Shown here piece after piece: positions 50,165-58,915 of a DNA stretch of 64,000 nucleotides. Numbering within the stretch: the stretch's first letter is position 1; each line of letters starts with the position of its first letter. The notes beneath the pieces are model-generated. The model did no database searches and was not told where the DNA came from. It saw only the letters and a list, made by a program, of their open reading frames with translations. A program made the translations under genes and the position numbers. The stretch comes from an uncultured Litoreibacter sp. (GTDB taxonomy: Bacteria > Pseudomonadota > Alphaproteobacteria > Rhodobacterales > Rhodobacteraceae). The stretch covers positions 771,001 through 835,000 of the forward strand of contig CANNGL010000002.1 of NCBI GenBank assembly GCA_947504205.1, read 5' to 3'.

Positions 50165-51118
50165 TCAAACCTCCAATGCGAGGATACCCACCAGATACGC
50201 AATATAGGCGCCGGACAGGAAAAATCCCCAACGATATCCAAGTCGCAGATTTCTATACACGATGGGCGCTAACAGCAACGAACATGCCAGCATGACCCAA
50301 AGATCGAATGTCAGAAATTCCTTTGGCACCGGGATTGGGCCGACAAGACTGGAGACGCCCATGATCGCCAAAAGGTTGAACATGTTGGAGCCGATGACAT
50401 TGCCCAAGGCCACATCAGCCTCTCTCCGCAGGGCAGCCATGACCGTTGTCGCAAGCTCGGGAAGGGAGGTGCCAATGGCCACGAGGGTAAGGCCGATCAC
50501 GGTTTCGGACACGCCAAATTCACGCGCGATCAGTGTGGCGTTCTCCACAAGAAGATGTGCGCCGATGGGCAATCCGATGAGACCCAGCGCAAGAAAGGCA
50601 CCGATCTTCCAGCCAGGCATTTCGTTGTCGACACCTTCGATATCGTTTTCCTCATCAGCGCCGTCGCGGCGATGGGACAACGCTGCGCGGAAGGCATCGG
50701 ACAGAACGAAGGCGAGACCGCCCAGCAAAACCAGCCCGTGCCACCAGGTCAGCGGGCCAAAAAAGCAGAGCCCGATAAACAGGACGGTCGATGCAATCAT
50801 GATGTTGAACGTCTTGCGCGTATCGGTGCCGCTGGCGGGCAAGCCTGCGATCAGGGCGGGCACCCCCAGTACCAACAGGATATTGGCGGTGTTCGAGCCC
50901 ACGACATTACCAATCGCAATGCCGGGTGCCCCTCCGAGAACGGATTTCACACCGATCAGAAGTTCAGGGGCGGATGTGCCGAAGGCCACGATTGTCAGTG
51001 AGACGATAAGTGCCGGAATGCCTAAGCGCAGTGCAAGATTGACGGCCCCCCGCACCAGCAAATCGCCGGCAAACAGAAGGATCACCAGACCAAGGGCCGC
51101 AAAGGCAAATTCGTTCAT
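50165..51118 (-). CDS. Calcium/sodium antiporter (CaCA family, YrbG-like)
   Basis: 317 residues with about ten membrane helices in two inverted repeats. The alpha motifs are visible twice: GTSAPELLIGV with GNVVGSNTANILLVLG, and GTSLPELATTV with GNVIGSNMFNLLAIMG. A charged loop (RRDGADEENDIEG) separates the halves. It exchanges cations for sodium or protons at the inner membrane. Overlaps the small upstream gene by 4 bases. Confidence 0.94.
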   Translation of the reverse strand: MNEFAFAALGLVILLFAGDLLVRGAVNLALRLGIPALIVSLTIVAFGTSAPELLIGVKSVLGGAPGIAIGNVVGSNTANILLVLGVPALIAGLPASGTDTRKTFNIMIASTVLFIGLCFFGPLTWWHGLVLLGGLAFVLSDAFRAALSHRRDGADEENDIEGVDNEMPGWKIGAFLALGLIGLPIGAHLLVENATLIAREFGVSETVIGLTLVAIGTSLPELATTVMAALRREADVALGNVIGSNMFNLLAIMGVSSLVGPIPVPKEFLTFDLWVMLACSLLLAPIVYRNLRLGYRWGFFLSGAYIAYLVGILALEV

Positions 51119-51291
51119 GTTTCTCTTTCACAGGCGCAAGGGCCTTTACCGATCTGAAAGCGACCACACTTTTTACACTTCGCTGGTTTTTTCACGCCCA
51201 GCGCTTTGCTGATCGTCGACATGCGCAACCGTCCGAACATGGCGAGCACGGCCATGACGATCAGAAAGAGGCTGACGATCTTGAGGATCAT
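51115..51291 (-). CDS. Small membrane protein with Cys-rich tail
   Basis: 58 residues. One N-terminal membrane helix (ILKIVSLFLIVMAVLAMFG) is followed by CKKCGRFQIGKGPCACE, four cysteines arranged like a zinc ribbon knuckle pair. It overlaps both neighbours by ATGA, the peptidase upstream and the antiporter downstream, so it is really translated within this operon. Function unknown. Confidence 0.75.
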   Translation of the reverse strand: MILKIVSLFLIVMAVLAMFGRLRMSTISKALGVKKPAKCKKCGRFQIGKGPCACERET

Positions 51292-52088
51292 AGGCCGTAC
51301 TGCGCCCAAAGCGCCCGTTCTTCGACCTGATTGAGTGTGTCAGAGAGGATCGTTGCGCCGAAGCGGGACAACAATCCGCGTTTCTGGCCGTACCGGGCAA
51401 ACTTCACCTTTTCGCCGTAGCGGTCCTGCATGGTCGGGGTCAGATGGCCAATGGCATCGGCCAGACCGACATCAATGCCGTTTTGACCAACCCAGATTTC
51501 GCCCGTGAACAGGTCTTTATCATCCGACAGGCGCGCGCCGCGACGGGATTTCACGTGGTCGATGAAGTGGTCGTGAATTTGTTGTTGCAGAGCCTTGAGC
51601 CGCTTCACGTCGGCAGGGCGCTCGGGGCGGAACGGATCCAGCATGGATTTGTCTTTACCGGCAGTGTGGACACGACGTTCGATCCCCTGACGGGTCATCA
51701 GCTCATGAAAGCCAAAGCTGGCCGAGATCACACCGATGGAGCCAATCACAGATGAGGGATCGACGACGATATCATCGGCGGCGGCGGCCAGCCAATAGCC
51801 ACCGGAGGCCGCAACATCCTCGACAAAGGCGGTGACGGGTACGTCGCATTCAGCGCTGAGCCTGCGGATGCGCGCGCCGATCAAGGACGATTGCACAGGT
51901 GAGCCGCCGGGCGAGTTGATCACCAGCGCCACAGCTTTGGGTTTGCCCTTGCGGAATGCCTTTTCAAGCACCGGGGCCAGGCCCTCATCGTTTAAGGTTT
52001 GACCTCTGCCGCCTGACGCGATGACGCCCTGCAGGCGAACCACGGACACCAGAGGGTCGGATTTGATAAAAGGGATGAAGCGTTTCAT
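51288..52088 (-). CDS. S49-family (SppA/SohB-like) serine peptidase
   Basis: 266 residues. SPGGSPVQSSLIG and DVAASGGYWLAAAADDIVVDPSSVIGSIGV mark the S49 core, with the nucleophile Ser in ASGGYW. No obvious signal peptide or helix, so it is a short cytoplasmic or peripheral form. SppA relatives degrade signal peptides or membrane protein fragments. It is the first gene of a leftward operon of at least four genes. Confidence 0.9.
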   Translation of the reverse strand: MKRFIPFIKSDPLVSVVRLQGVIASGGRGQTLNDEGLAPVLEKAFRKGKPKAVALVINSPGGSPVQSSLIGARIRRLSAECDVPVTAFVEDVAASGGYWLAAAADDIVVDPSSVIGSIGVISASFGFHELMTRQGIERRVHTAGKDKSMLDPFRPERPADVKRLKALQQQIHDHFIDHVKSRRGARLSDDKDLFTGEIWVGQNGIDVGLADAIGHLTPTMQDRYGEKVKFARYGQKRGLLSRFGATILSDTLNQVEERALWAQYGL

Positions 52089-52280
52089 GGGGGGGATGTA
52101 GAGGCGGCGTGCATAAGGGACAAGGGGGCGGGCAACATTGCTTTGGGGTGTTGCACCAGCTTGCCGCGCTGTAGATGGCGGTTTTCAGGTCGTCGCAGGT
52201 GCAAGGGCGTCGCAAATTCTATTGACCCGGCTCTGCGGCAGGAGGATGCTCCGTGCCAAAGGTCATTGCGGGAGAGTGCC

Positions 52281-53633
52281 ATGAAAGACTCAAACTTCTT
52301 CACCGAGAATAATGCGCGTCATATGTGGCATCCGATGGGGCATCCTGGCGCGATGCAGGAGCATCCGCCCCGTGTGATCGTGAAGGCGGAAGGGTCGTCC
52401 ATCACTGATGCGACCGGCCATACTACCGTGGACGGCGTTGGCGGTTTGTGGTGTGTCAATGTGGGCTATTCCTGTCAGCCGATCAAAGATGCGATCGCCG
52501 AGCAGGTTCAGGTTCTGCCGTATTATTCGTCCTTTGCGGGCACCTCGAATGAGCCTGCGATCGAGCTGAGCTACGAGCTGCGCGAGATGTATGCGCCTGA
52601 TGGCATGGGGCGTGCATTTTTCACCTCGGGTGGGTCTGATGCGGTAGAGACATCATTGCGGCTGGCCCGGCAATATCAACGCATCAAGGGTCACAGCACG
52701 CGGACGAAGTTTCTGTCACTGAAGAAGGGCTATCACGGGACGCATTTCGGCGGCGCTTCGGTGAATGGCAACAACCGGTTCCGGATCGGGTATGAGCCGC
52801 TGCTGCCGGGATGTTTCCACCTCCCCTCGCCCTACCCGTATCGCAACCCGTTCAACGAGAGCGATCCCGAGAAGCTGGCGCAGCTTTGTCTTGCGGCTGC
52901 GGCCGATGAGATCGCGTTTCAGGACCCGTCCACCATTGCGGCCTTTATCATGGAGCCCATTCAGGGGGCTGGCGGTGTGATCGTGCCGCATGAAAGCTTC
53001 ATGCAGGGCATGCGGGAGCTTTGCACACAGCACGGCATTCTGATGATTGCCGATGAGGTGATCTGCGGCTTTGGGCGCACCGGCGATTGGTCAGGCTCCC
53101 GGCATTGGGGTGTGAAGCCCGATATGATGACGATGGCCAAGGGGATCACTTCTGGCTACTTCCCGTTCGGGGCATGCATGTTGTCAGAAGAGGTGGCCGA
53201 AGTTTTCGAGAAGTCAGATGCCGCCGAGGGCTCGATCTGGCATGGCTACACCTATTCAGCACACCCGGTGGGTGCCGCCGCCGCGCTGGCCTGTCTGCGT
53301 GAGACGCAGCGCCTCAAGATCAATGAAAATGCCGCACCTCGTGGCACACAGCTTTACGAGGGCATGCTGGGGCTCATGGAGAAGCACGATATCGTTGGCG
53401 ATGTGCGCGGGGGGCACGGGCTGATGACAGGGGTGGAGCTCGTTACGGATCGGGCGGCCAAGACACCGGCGTCGCCGGAGATCATGGCGCAGGTTGCCAA
53501 TGCGGCCTATGAGGCGGGCGGTATGGTGCGCGTCGGCGGCAATAATGTGATGATGTCTCCGCCACTGGTGATCACCGAGGCCGAAATCCAGACACTGATC
53601 AACGCAATGGATGCAGGGTTATCCGCCGTATGA
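52281..53633 (+). CDS. Class III (omega) aminotransferase
   Basis: 450 residues from ATG 52281 with GGGAGAG upstream. PLP motifs: FFTSGGSDAVETSLRLARQY, KKGYHGTHFGG, ADEVICGFGRTG and the Schiff-base lysine in MTMAKGITSGYFP (about residue 290). The family converts omega-amino acids or amines with pyruvate or 2-oxoglutarate as acceptor. It overlaps the BKACE gene by 4 bases. That fits transamination of an amino acid to a beta-keto acid which BKACE then cleaves. Confidence 0.94.
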   Translation: MKDSNFFTENNARHMWHPMGHPGAMQEHPPRVIVKAEGSSITDATGHTTVDGVGGLWCVNVGYSCQPIKDAIAEQVQVLPYYSSFAGTSNEPAIELSYELREMYAPDGMGRAFFTSGGSDAVETSLRLARQYQRIKGHSTRTKFLSLKKGYHGTHFGGASVNGNNRFRIGYEPLLPGCFHLPSPYPYRNPFNESDPEKLAQLCLAAAADEIAFQDPSTIAAFIMEPIQGAGGVIVPHESFMQGMRELCTQHGILMIADEVICGFGRTGDWSGSRHWGVKPDMMTMAKGITSGYFPFGACMLSEEVAEVFEKSDAAEGSIWHGYTYSAHPVGAAAALACLRETQRLKINENAAPRGTQLYEGMLGLMEKHDIVGDVRGGHGLMTGVELVTDRAAKTPASPEIMAQVANAAYEAGGMVRVGGNNVMMSPPLVITEAEIQTLINAMDAGLSAV

Positions 53634-54460
53634 ACAATCCGTGCATCATCTGTGTCGCGATCACAGGGTCGGTGCCGCAGAAATCTGACAACCCGGCGGT
53701 GCCCATCACCGTCGAGGAGCAGGTTGAAAGCACCTATGCCTCGTTCGAGGCCGGCGCGTCGATTGCGCACTGCCATGTGCGAATGGATGATGGCACGCCG
53801 ACATCCGACCCGGAACGTTTCGCACGTCTCAAGGAGGGGATCGAGGCCCATTGCCCGGGAATGATCGTGCAATTGTCCACGGGTGGGCGGTCAGGTGCGG
53901 GGTCCGAGCGGGGCGGCATGTTGCCATTGCGCCCTGATATGGCGTCCCTGTCGGTCGGCTCGAACAACTTCCCCACCCGGGTCTATGAAAACCCGCCCGA
54001 TCTGGTGGCGTGGTTGGCTGCCGAGATGACCAAATATGAAGTCGTGCCGGAAATTGAGGCCTTTGATCTGTCCCATATTCACAGGGCCGTCGCGTTGCAT
54101 CAAGACGGCGTTCTGCCCGGCAAGCTCTATGTGCAATTCGTCATGGGCGTTAAAAATGCGATGCCCGCCGACAAGGATGTGTTCGACTATTACGTAAAGA
54201 CGATGGAGCGGCTCGCACCTGAGGCACAATGGTGTGCCGCCGGGGTTGGCCGACACCAGATCGAAGTGAACGAATGGGCGATTGCCGCTGGCGGCCATAT
54301 GCGCACCGGGCTTGAGGACAACGTGCGCTGGGACAAATCCAGTCTGGCACCGTCGAATGCGGCATTGGTCAAACGCGCCACTGAAATCTGCGCTAAGTAT
54401 GATCGACCTGTGGCCTCTACCACGCAGGCGCGTGAAATCCTGGGATTGCGCGCCGCCTGA
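53630..54460 (+). CDS. BKACE family beta-keto acid cleavage enzyme
   Basis: 276 residues. A TIM barrel with the zinc-binding HCHVRM near residue 46-48 and the conserved SVGSNNFPTRVYEN and AAGVGRHQIEVNEWAIAAGGHMRTGLEDN segments of 3-keto-5-aminohexanoate cleavage enzymes. The family condenses a beta-keto acid with acetyl-CoA to give acetoacetate plus a shorter CoA ester. The substrate pocket cannot be read without a model. It is translated from the same message as the upstream aminotransferase. Confidence 0.93.
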   Translation: MNNPCIICVAITGSVPQKSDNPAVPITVEEQVESTYASFEAGASIAHCHVRMDDGTPTSDPERFARLKEGIEAHCPGMIVQLSTGGRSGAGSERGGMLPLRPDMASLSVGSNNFPTRVYENPPDLVAWLAAEMTKYEVVPEIEAFDLSHIHRAVALHQDGVLPGKLYVQFVMGVKNAMPADKDVFDYYVKTMERLAPEAQWCAAGVGRHQIEVNEWAIAAGGHMRTGLEDNVRWDKSSLAPSNAALVKRATEICAKYDRPVASTTQAREILGLRAA

Positions 54461-54467
54461 AAAATTC

Positions 54468-54495
54468 TTGCCAGATGAAATTCTGCTGCTAGCGT
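54468..54495 (+). promoter_or_regulatory. Sigma-70-type promoter
   Basis: TTGCCA (54468-54473) and TAGCGT (54490-54495) with a 16-base spacer, just after the BKACE stop. It precedes a ~140-base leader and the dehydrogenase gene. Confidence 0.55.
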
Positions 54496-54640
54496 AAACC
54501 CACCTAACCGGGCTGGGGTGTCTACCGGACGCGCCCGACGTTGGCGACAGGCTGACGCGTGAAATCCCCACATGAACCGGCTCTGCAAAGGGCTTTTATG
54601 TGACCGCCGGAGAGATCCGGCAAATAGGGAGGTGTGCGCC
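54496..54640 (+). other. Structured 5' leader candidate
   Basis: Several stems can be drawn: CGCC/GGCG around 54532-54546; a long one closing CACAT with ATGTG (54571-54603) with an inner GCTCT-GCAA-AGGGC; and a perfect GCCGGA-GAGA-TCCGGC (54606-54621) directly before the GGGAGG ribosome site. No known riboswitch class could be assigned. Confidence 0.4.
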
Positions 54641-55540
54641 ATGAAAGCAGGCGTCATCGGCTTGGGCGATATGGGCTCAGGCATTGCAAAAAATCTGATC
54701 AAAAATGGTTTTGAAGTGACCGGGCTCGATCTGCTCGATCATCGCAAGCAAGCGTTTCAGGACATGGGCGGGCACCTTGCAACGTCAGCCGCAGAGGTCG
54801 GCGCACAGGCTGAAGCGGTTTTCGTCATGGTAATGAAAGGGGCTGAGGCCAAGGAGGTCATCTTGGGGGACGGGCTTGTCTCGACCATGGCCAAGGGCGG
54901 CGCGGTGATCCTGTCTGCCACGGTGAAACCCAACGAAGCGCGCGAAATCGGGGAGGCGATGGAGGGGTCAGGTCTGCATCTGATCGACACGCCGGTCTCG
55001 GGTGGGTTTCCCGGCGCACAGAGCGGAACACTCACGATGATGGCTGCGGCGCCGGATGACGTTCTGGACAAGTTCGCGCCGGTGATGGAGGCGGTGAGTG
55101 CCAATATTCACCGCGTTGGCACCCGGCCCGGCGACGGACAGACGGTGAAGGCCTGCCTGCAATCGCTGATCGGGGCGCAGTTCTCGGCCACTTTCGAGGC
55201 CGCGGCCCTGGCCGCCAAAGCGGGTGTGCCGGGACAGGTGATCTTGGATGTGTTCTCCACCTCCTCCGCTGGCTGCGGGGTGGTGAATAACGCTTTGGAG
55301 AAGATCATCGACCGTCAGTTCGAGGGCACCGGCAGTCACATCAACACGATGCATAAAGATCTGACGATCTCCATGGGATTGGGGGAGGAACTGGGTGTGC
55401 CGCTTCACACCGCAGGCGCCGCGATGCAGATTTTTCACGCCGGGCGGACCAAGTACCCAGATGGCGACAATTGGGTCTGTACACGCGTGATCGAGGAGAT
55501 CGTGGGTGCGGAGTTGCATCGCAAGGCAGCAAAGTCATGA
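54641..55540 (+). CDS. Beta-hydroxyacid dehydrogenase (3-hydroxyisobutyrate/L-threonate dehydrogenase-like)
   Basis: 299 residues from ATG 54641 with GGGAGG upstream. The Rossmann motif GLGDMGSGIAKNL is followed by an acidic GLDLLD, suggesting NAD preference. DTPVSGGFPGAQSGTLTMM is the substrate loop. The catalytic lysine is in GDGQTVKACLQ, where the usual downstream Asn is Gln, a form seen in LtnD-type L-threonate dehydrogenases. It oxidises a 3- or 2-hydroxy acid. It overlaps the sugar-phosphate-isomerase-like gene by 4 bases. Confidence 0.9.
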   Translation: MKAGVIGLGDMGSGIAKNLIKNGFEVTGLDLLDHRKQAFQDMGGHLATSAAEVGAQAEAVFVMVMKGAEAKEVILGDGLVSTMAKGGAVILSATVKPNEAREIGEAMEGSGLHLIDTPVSGGFPGAQSGTLTMMAAAPDDVLDKFAPVMEAVSANIHRVGTRPGDGQTVKACLQSLIGAQFSATFEAAALAAKAGVPGQVILDVFSTSSAGCGVVNNALEKIIDRQFEGTGSHINTMHKDLTISMGLGEELGVPLHTAGAAMQIFHAGRTKYPDGDNWVCTRVIEEIVGAELHRKAAKS

Positions 55541-56400
55541 AGCTGGGTGTTATTTGCGACGGGATCAGCCGCGATCTGACACATGCTGTCGATGTGATGG
55601 ACGAGTTCGATCTGACCTATGCGGAACTGCAATTCGTGGGCGACACAGAGGTGGGCGATCATTCGGCCGCAGAGGTTCGGGAGATCGATGCGCTGCTGCG
55701 GGATCGAGGCAAGCCAGTGTCGTGTCTGAGCCGTCATGTATTCGCCGGTACGACGTCTGCCAATCGGCCGGGGGATGAGCTGCACACCAAGCATATGGAC
55801 GCGCTCAAGCGGGTGATCGAGATGGCGCATGTCGTTGGATCGCCGTTGGTGAGGATCATGACCCAGAAGAAGGAGATGATCCTGTGGGGCAAGAATGGCG
55901 CAGAGAAGTGGAACGTGGCGCATGGCGCGTGGGACACGATGGCACCGATGATCGCACCTGCGGTCGAACTGGCACGGGCCGAGGGCGTGACACTGGTGGT
56001 GGAGACCGGAAACGGGACCATGGTCAATTCCAACTATACCGCACGGAAGCTGATTGATGAACTGGATGCCAAGGATGCGCTGAAGGTTCTGTGGGATCCG
56101 GCCAACAATTGCTGGGCGCATGAGCGTGCTTATCCGGATGGCTACGCAGAGGTGCGTGGCGGGTATCTGGGCCATGTCCATATCAAGGATGTTCTGGTGG
56201 ACACGCCAAGGGCGACACTGGAAGTGCGCGAGATGGGTAAAGGTCAGTTGGCCGATCAGTTCCAGCCGATGGCGGATGCGCTACGGGCGGATGGTTATGA
56301 CGGGGTGATCTCGTTTGAAAGTGTCTATCACCCGGGAAATGGCAGTTTCGAAGACGGGTTCCGTCGCTGCATTGATCAGTTCAAAGCTCATTTCGCCTGA
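55537..56400 (+). CDS. Sugar phosphate isomerase/epimerase (AP endonuclease 2-like TIM barrel)
   Basis: 287 residues. A xylose-isomerase-like TIM barrel: LVVETGNGTMVNS, KVLWDPANNCWAHE and LGHVHIKDVLVD carry the probable metal ligands (Glu, Asp, His), and VISFESVYHPGNG supplies the last Glu. The family isomerises sugars, sugar acids or inositol derivatives. The coupling with the LtnD-like dehydrogenase recalls tetronate-type pathways, in which a dehydrogenase and an isomerase act in sequence. Exact reaction unknown. Confidence 0.88.
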   Translation: MKLGVICDGISRDLTHAVDVMDEFDLTYAELQFVGDTEVGDHSAAEVREIDALLRDRGKPVSCLSRHVFAGTTSANRPGDELHTKHMDALKRVIEMAHVVGSPLVRIMTQKKEMILWGKNGAEKWNVAHGAWDTMAPMIAPAVELARAEGVTLVVETGNGTMVNSNYTARKLIDELDAKDALKVLWDPANNCWAHERAYPDGYAEVRGGYLGHVHIKDVLVDTPRATLEVREMGKGQLADQFQPMADALRADGYDGVISFESVYHPGNGSFEDGFRRCIDQFKAHFA

Positions 56401-56403
56401 TCT

Positions 56404-57675
56404 CTAAGTCTTGAACCGTGCGCCTGTCGGGATGATCGGCGCGCGGTCATTGGTTTCGGCGATGCCGAAGCCTGCGATACGTTTGTAGGCTTGCGCGTGA
56501 TTGGCCAGTTCCTCCTGTGCAATCACGTCTTCAATGCGGTCGAACTGACCAGCACAGCGATCTTCCACGACATCAAGAATAGCGAGCGGTCCTGCGCCAC
56601 GGTTAGCGAAAATGAATTTCTCGGCGGCGGGACGCATCTCGGCCTCATAAGCATGCAGGGCCTCAGAGGTCAGCCCGTGATCAAGGCAAGCGGTAACGAG
56701 CTTGCGGGCATCCATGATGCCAGCGCCTGCGCCATTTGAGCCAACGGGATAGGTGGCATGGGCCGCATCCCCAATCAGTGTCACGTGCCCGTCGGTCCAG
56801 CATTCCAGCGGGTCACGGTCCACCATCGGGTATTCGAAAACCTGATGGGCGCCACGGATCAACTCGGGCACGTCCAGCCACTCAAAGTCGAACCCTTCAA
56901 ATGCGGGCAAGAAGGCCTCCAACGGGGCTGTTCGGCTGTAATCTTCTTTGTTGAAGCCGTCTTTAGGGTCGAAATTCAGCTCTGCTATCCAGTTGATCGT
57001 CGCCTTTCCGGTCTTCGGATCCGGCGCAGAGATCGGGTAGGAAATGAAGCGCAGACCGTCATGGCCAATCAATACCATTGAAGCGCCTGACAGAAAGGGC
57101 GTGGCCTGCGTGGTGGCCCGCCAAAGCACGGCGCCGTTCCAGATCGGGTCGCCTTCCTGCGGGTTCATCTGGTGGCGGATCGCGGAATGAATCCCGTCGG
57201 CACCAACAACCAGACTTCCGGTTTCGCTGGTGGCCTGCCCTTCGGAGGTGGTGAGATGAAGCTCTGCGCCGTCCTTTGTCTGACGGAACCCGGTCACACG
57301 ATGGCCGGTTCGGACGACCTCGGGTCCAGCGCGTGCGATAAGCTCGTCCAGAAGCATCATGTGCAGATGACCGCGATGCACCGAGTATTGCGGCCAATCG
57401 TAGCCCGCAGCGATGCCGCGTGGCTCGGTCCAGACCTCCAACCCGCATTTGGAGTAGAGCCCGTAGTCACGGGTGCGTACCCCGATGCGGTCCAGAGCGC
57501 CCTCCAGCCCCAGATCATAGAGTTCGCGCACGGCATTGGGTTGCAGATTGATACCAACGCCCAAGGGCCGCAACTGCGCGCTAGCCTCGAAGACTCTGAA
57601 GGGAATGCCAACTTGATGGCAACTGAGCGCAAGGGTCAGCCCCGCAATCCCACCCCCTGCGATAAGGACGGTCAT
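56404..57675 (-). CDS. FAD-dependent monooxygenase (salicylate/3-hydroxybenzoate hydroxylase-like)
   Basis: 423 residues. GxGxxG in IAGGGIAGLTLALSC, the DG motif SLVVGADGIHSAIR and the GD motif VTLIGDAAHATYPVGSNGAGAGIMDA identify group A flavin monooxygenases. These hydroxylate aromatic or similar rings using NAD(P)H. It faces the isomerase gene tail to tail and lies 27 bases after an ornithine-cyclodeaminase-like gene, so the two are probably cotranscribed leftward. Substrate unknown. Confidence 0.9.
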   Translation of the reverse strand: MTVLIAGGGIAGLTLALSCHQVGIPFRVFEASAQLRPLGVGINLQPNAVRELYDLGLEGALDRIGVRTRDYGLYSKCGLEVWTEPRGIAAGYDWPQYSVHRGHLHMMLLDELIARAGPEVVRTGHRVTGFRQTKDGAELHLTTSEGQATSETGSLVVGADGIHSAIRHQMNPQEGDPIWNGAVLWRATTQATPFLSGASMVLIGHDGLRFISYPISAPDPKTGKATINWIAELNFDPKDGFNKEDYSRTAPLEAFLPAFEGFDFEWLDVPELIRGAHQVFEYPMVDRDPLECWTDGHVTLIGDAAHATYPVGSNGAGAGIMDARKLVTACLDHGLTSEALHAYEAEMRPAAEKFIFANRGAGPLAILDVVEDRCAGQFDRIEDVIAQEELANHAQAYKRIAGFGIAETNDRAPIIPTGARFKT

Positions 57676-57702
57676 TTGGGGAAAGCCAGGGCTTTGTTCA
57701 GA

Positions 57703-58650
57703 TCAACGTGCATCCTGCATGGCCTTGTGTTTTTGCACCGCCAATACCGAGAGCGCGAGATCGCCCAAGGCGTGACCGCGGAAAACGAAGGCCGTGCGGT
57801 CCTGATCGTGCGTACGCCCCGTCGCCTTCCCCAGAACGAGGCCGGACAGATCGCCATGGATATGCGCCGGATCGCAAAGCTTGTTCGGCAAAGCCGCTTC
57901 CTGCACAAGATCGTCGACAATGACGCGATCAAGGCTGCCGAAACTCTCGCGTTGCCAAGGTGCGGCCAGATCGACCACCGCGGCAAAGGCACCGGGCTTC
58001 ATGCCGGAAGCGTCCAGAAACGGCGCCGCCCCGCCGGTGTGGGTAACCGTGGTGACAAGAATATCGACGCTCGATGCCACCTCCTGCCCCGTCTTGCAGG
58101 CTTTGGAGCTTAGGCCCAATTGGGCAGCACGTGCGGCAAGGCGATCCTGATTGGCCTGCCCCCGGCCAAAGTAGAGCAGTTCTTCCAACGGAAAAAGCTG
58201 ATGGAAGGCGTCCAGATGGCTGTGCGCCTGCACGCCGCATCCGACAAAGCCTATGGTTTTGGCTTGCGGGTTGGCCATGTATTTCGCCGCGGTCGCGCTG
58301 AGACCTGCGGTTCGAACGGCTGTGATCCAGTTGCCGTCAAGAATGGCTGCGGGCAGCCCCGTATCGCTGTCGAGCATCGTCACCAGACCGTTGATCTGCG
58401 GTAAACCTTTTGCCGAATTCTCCGGATTGAGCACGACGGTTTTGACGGCCAGCAAAGACGGATGATCTTGTGCGGCGAGCGCAGCCATCATGTAACGTTG
58501 GTCGTCGGGCGGGATCACCACGGCTTTCGGTGCGCTCCATACATGCCCGTCTGCACTGCCTTTGATCACAGCTTCGATCGCCGCAATCTGATCTGCCGTT
58601 GTAATGCCAAGCGCATCAAGGTCCTCGGAAGACAGGTAAGGGATTTCCAT
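57703..58650 (-). CDS. Ornithine cyclodeaminase / mu-crystallin family protein
   Basis: 315 residues. Rossmann core TIGFVGCGVQAHSHLDAFHQLF (near 150) and the AILDGNWITAVRTAGLSATAAKYMA segment before it are characteristic. Members are NAD(P)-dependent cyclodeaminases, ketimine reductases or alanine dehydrogenases. It sits upstream of the flavin monooxygenase and near a class III aminotransferase, so imine or amino acid chemistry is likely. The catalytic Asp of true ornithine cyclodeaminases cannot be confirmed by eye. Confidence 0.88.
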   Translation of the reverse strand: MEIPYLSSEDLDALGITTADQIAAIEAVIKGSADGHVWSAPKAVVIPPDDQRYMMAALAAQDHPSLLAVKTVVLNPENSAKGLPQINGLVTMLDSDTGLPAAILDGNWITAVRTAGLSATAAKYMANPQAKTIGFVGCGVQAHSHLDAFHQLFPLEELLYFGRGQANQDRLAARAAQLGLSSKACKTGQEVASSVDILVTTVTHTGGAAPFLDASGMKPGAFAAVVDLAAPWQRESFGSLDRVIVDDLVQEAALPNKLCDPAHIHGDLSGLVLGKATGRTHDQDRTAFVFRGHALGDLALSVLAVQKHKAMQDAR

Positions 58651-58731
58651 GAGTATGTCCTAATTCCGCAATGGCGTGAGGGTGTGCCAGCCCAGGGCGG
58701 TGGTCAAGCTTGTTTGGCTGACGCTGAATGC

Positions 58732-58766
58732 AGAAAGACCCCGGCCTTGCGGTCCGGGGTCTTTCT
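58732..58766 (-). terminator. Strong hairpin downstream of initiator tRNA
   Basis: AGAAAGACCCCGG and CCGGGGTCTTTCT form a perfect 13-base stem with a 9-base loop, six bases after the CCA end. It is probably the tRNA terminator, with no separate T-run beyond the stem. It may also stop rightward read-through. Confidence 0.75.
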
Positions 58767-58772
58767 GAAATT

Positions 58773-58849
<77 letters not shown>

Positions 58850-58915
58850 CCAATCTGTGAGACTTGTATCTACGCTTGGGATTTTGAGTCTTCAAGGGCT
58901 ATTCGGGACTGTTTG

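Noticed and set aside
54520..54526. GTCTACC in the leader, resembling the purine riboswitch junction
   Set aside because: The required TATAA junction, P2/P3 loop-loop bases and P1 closing helix could not be aligned.
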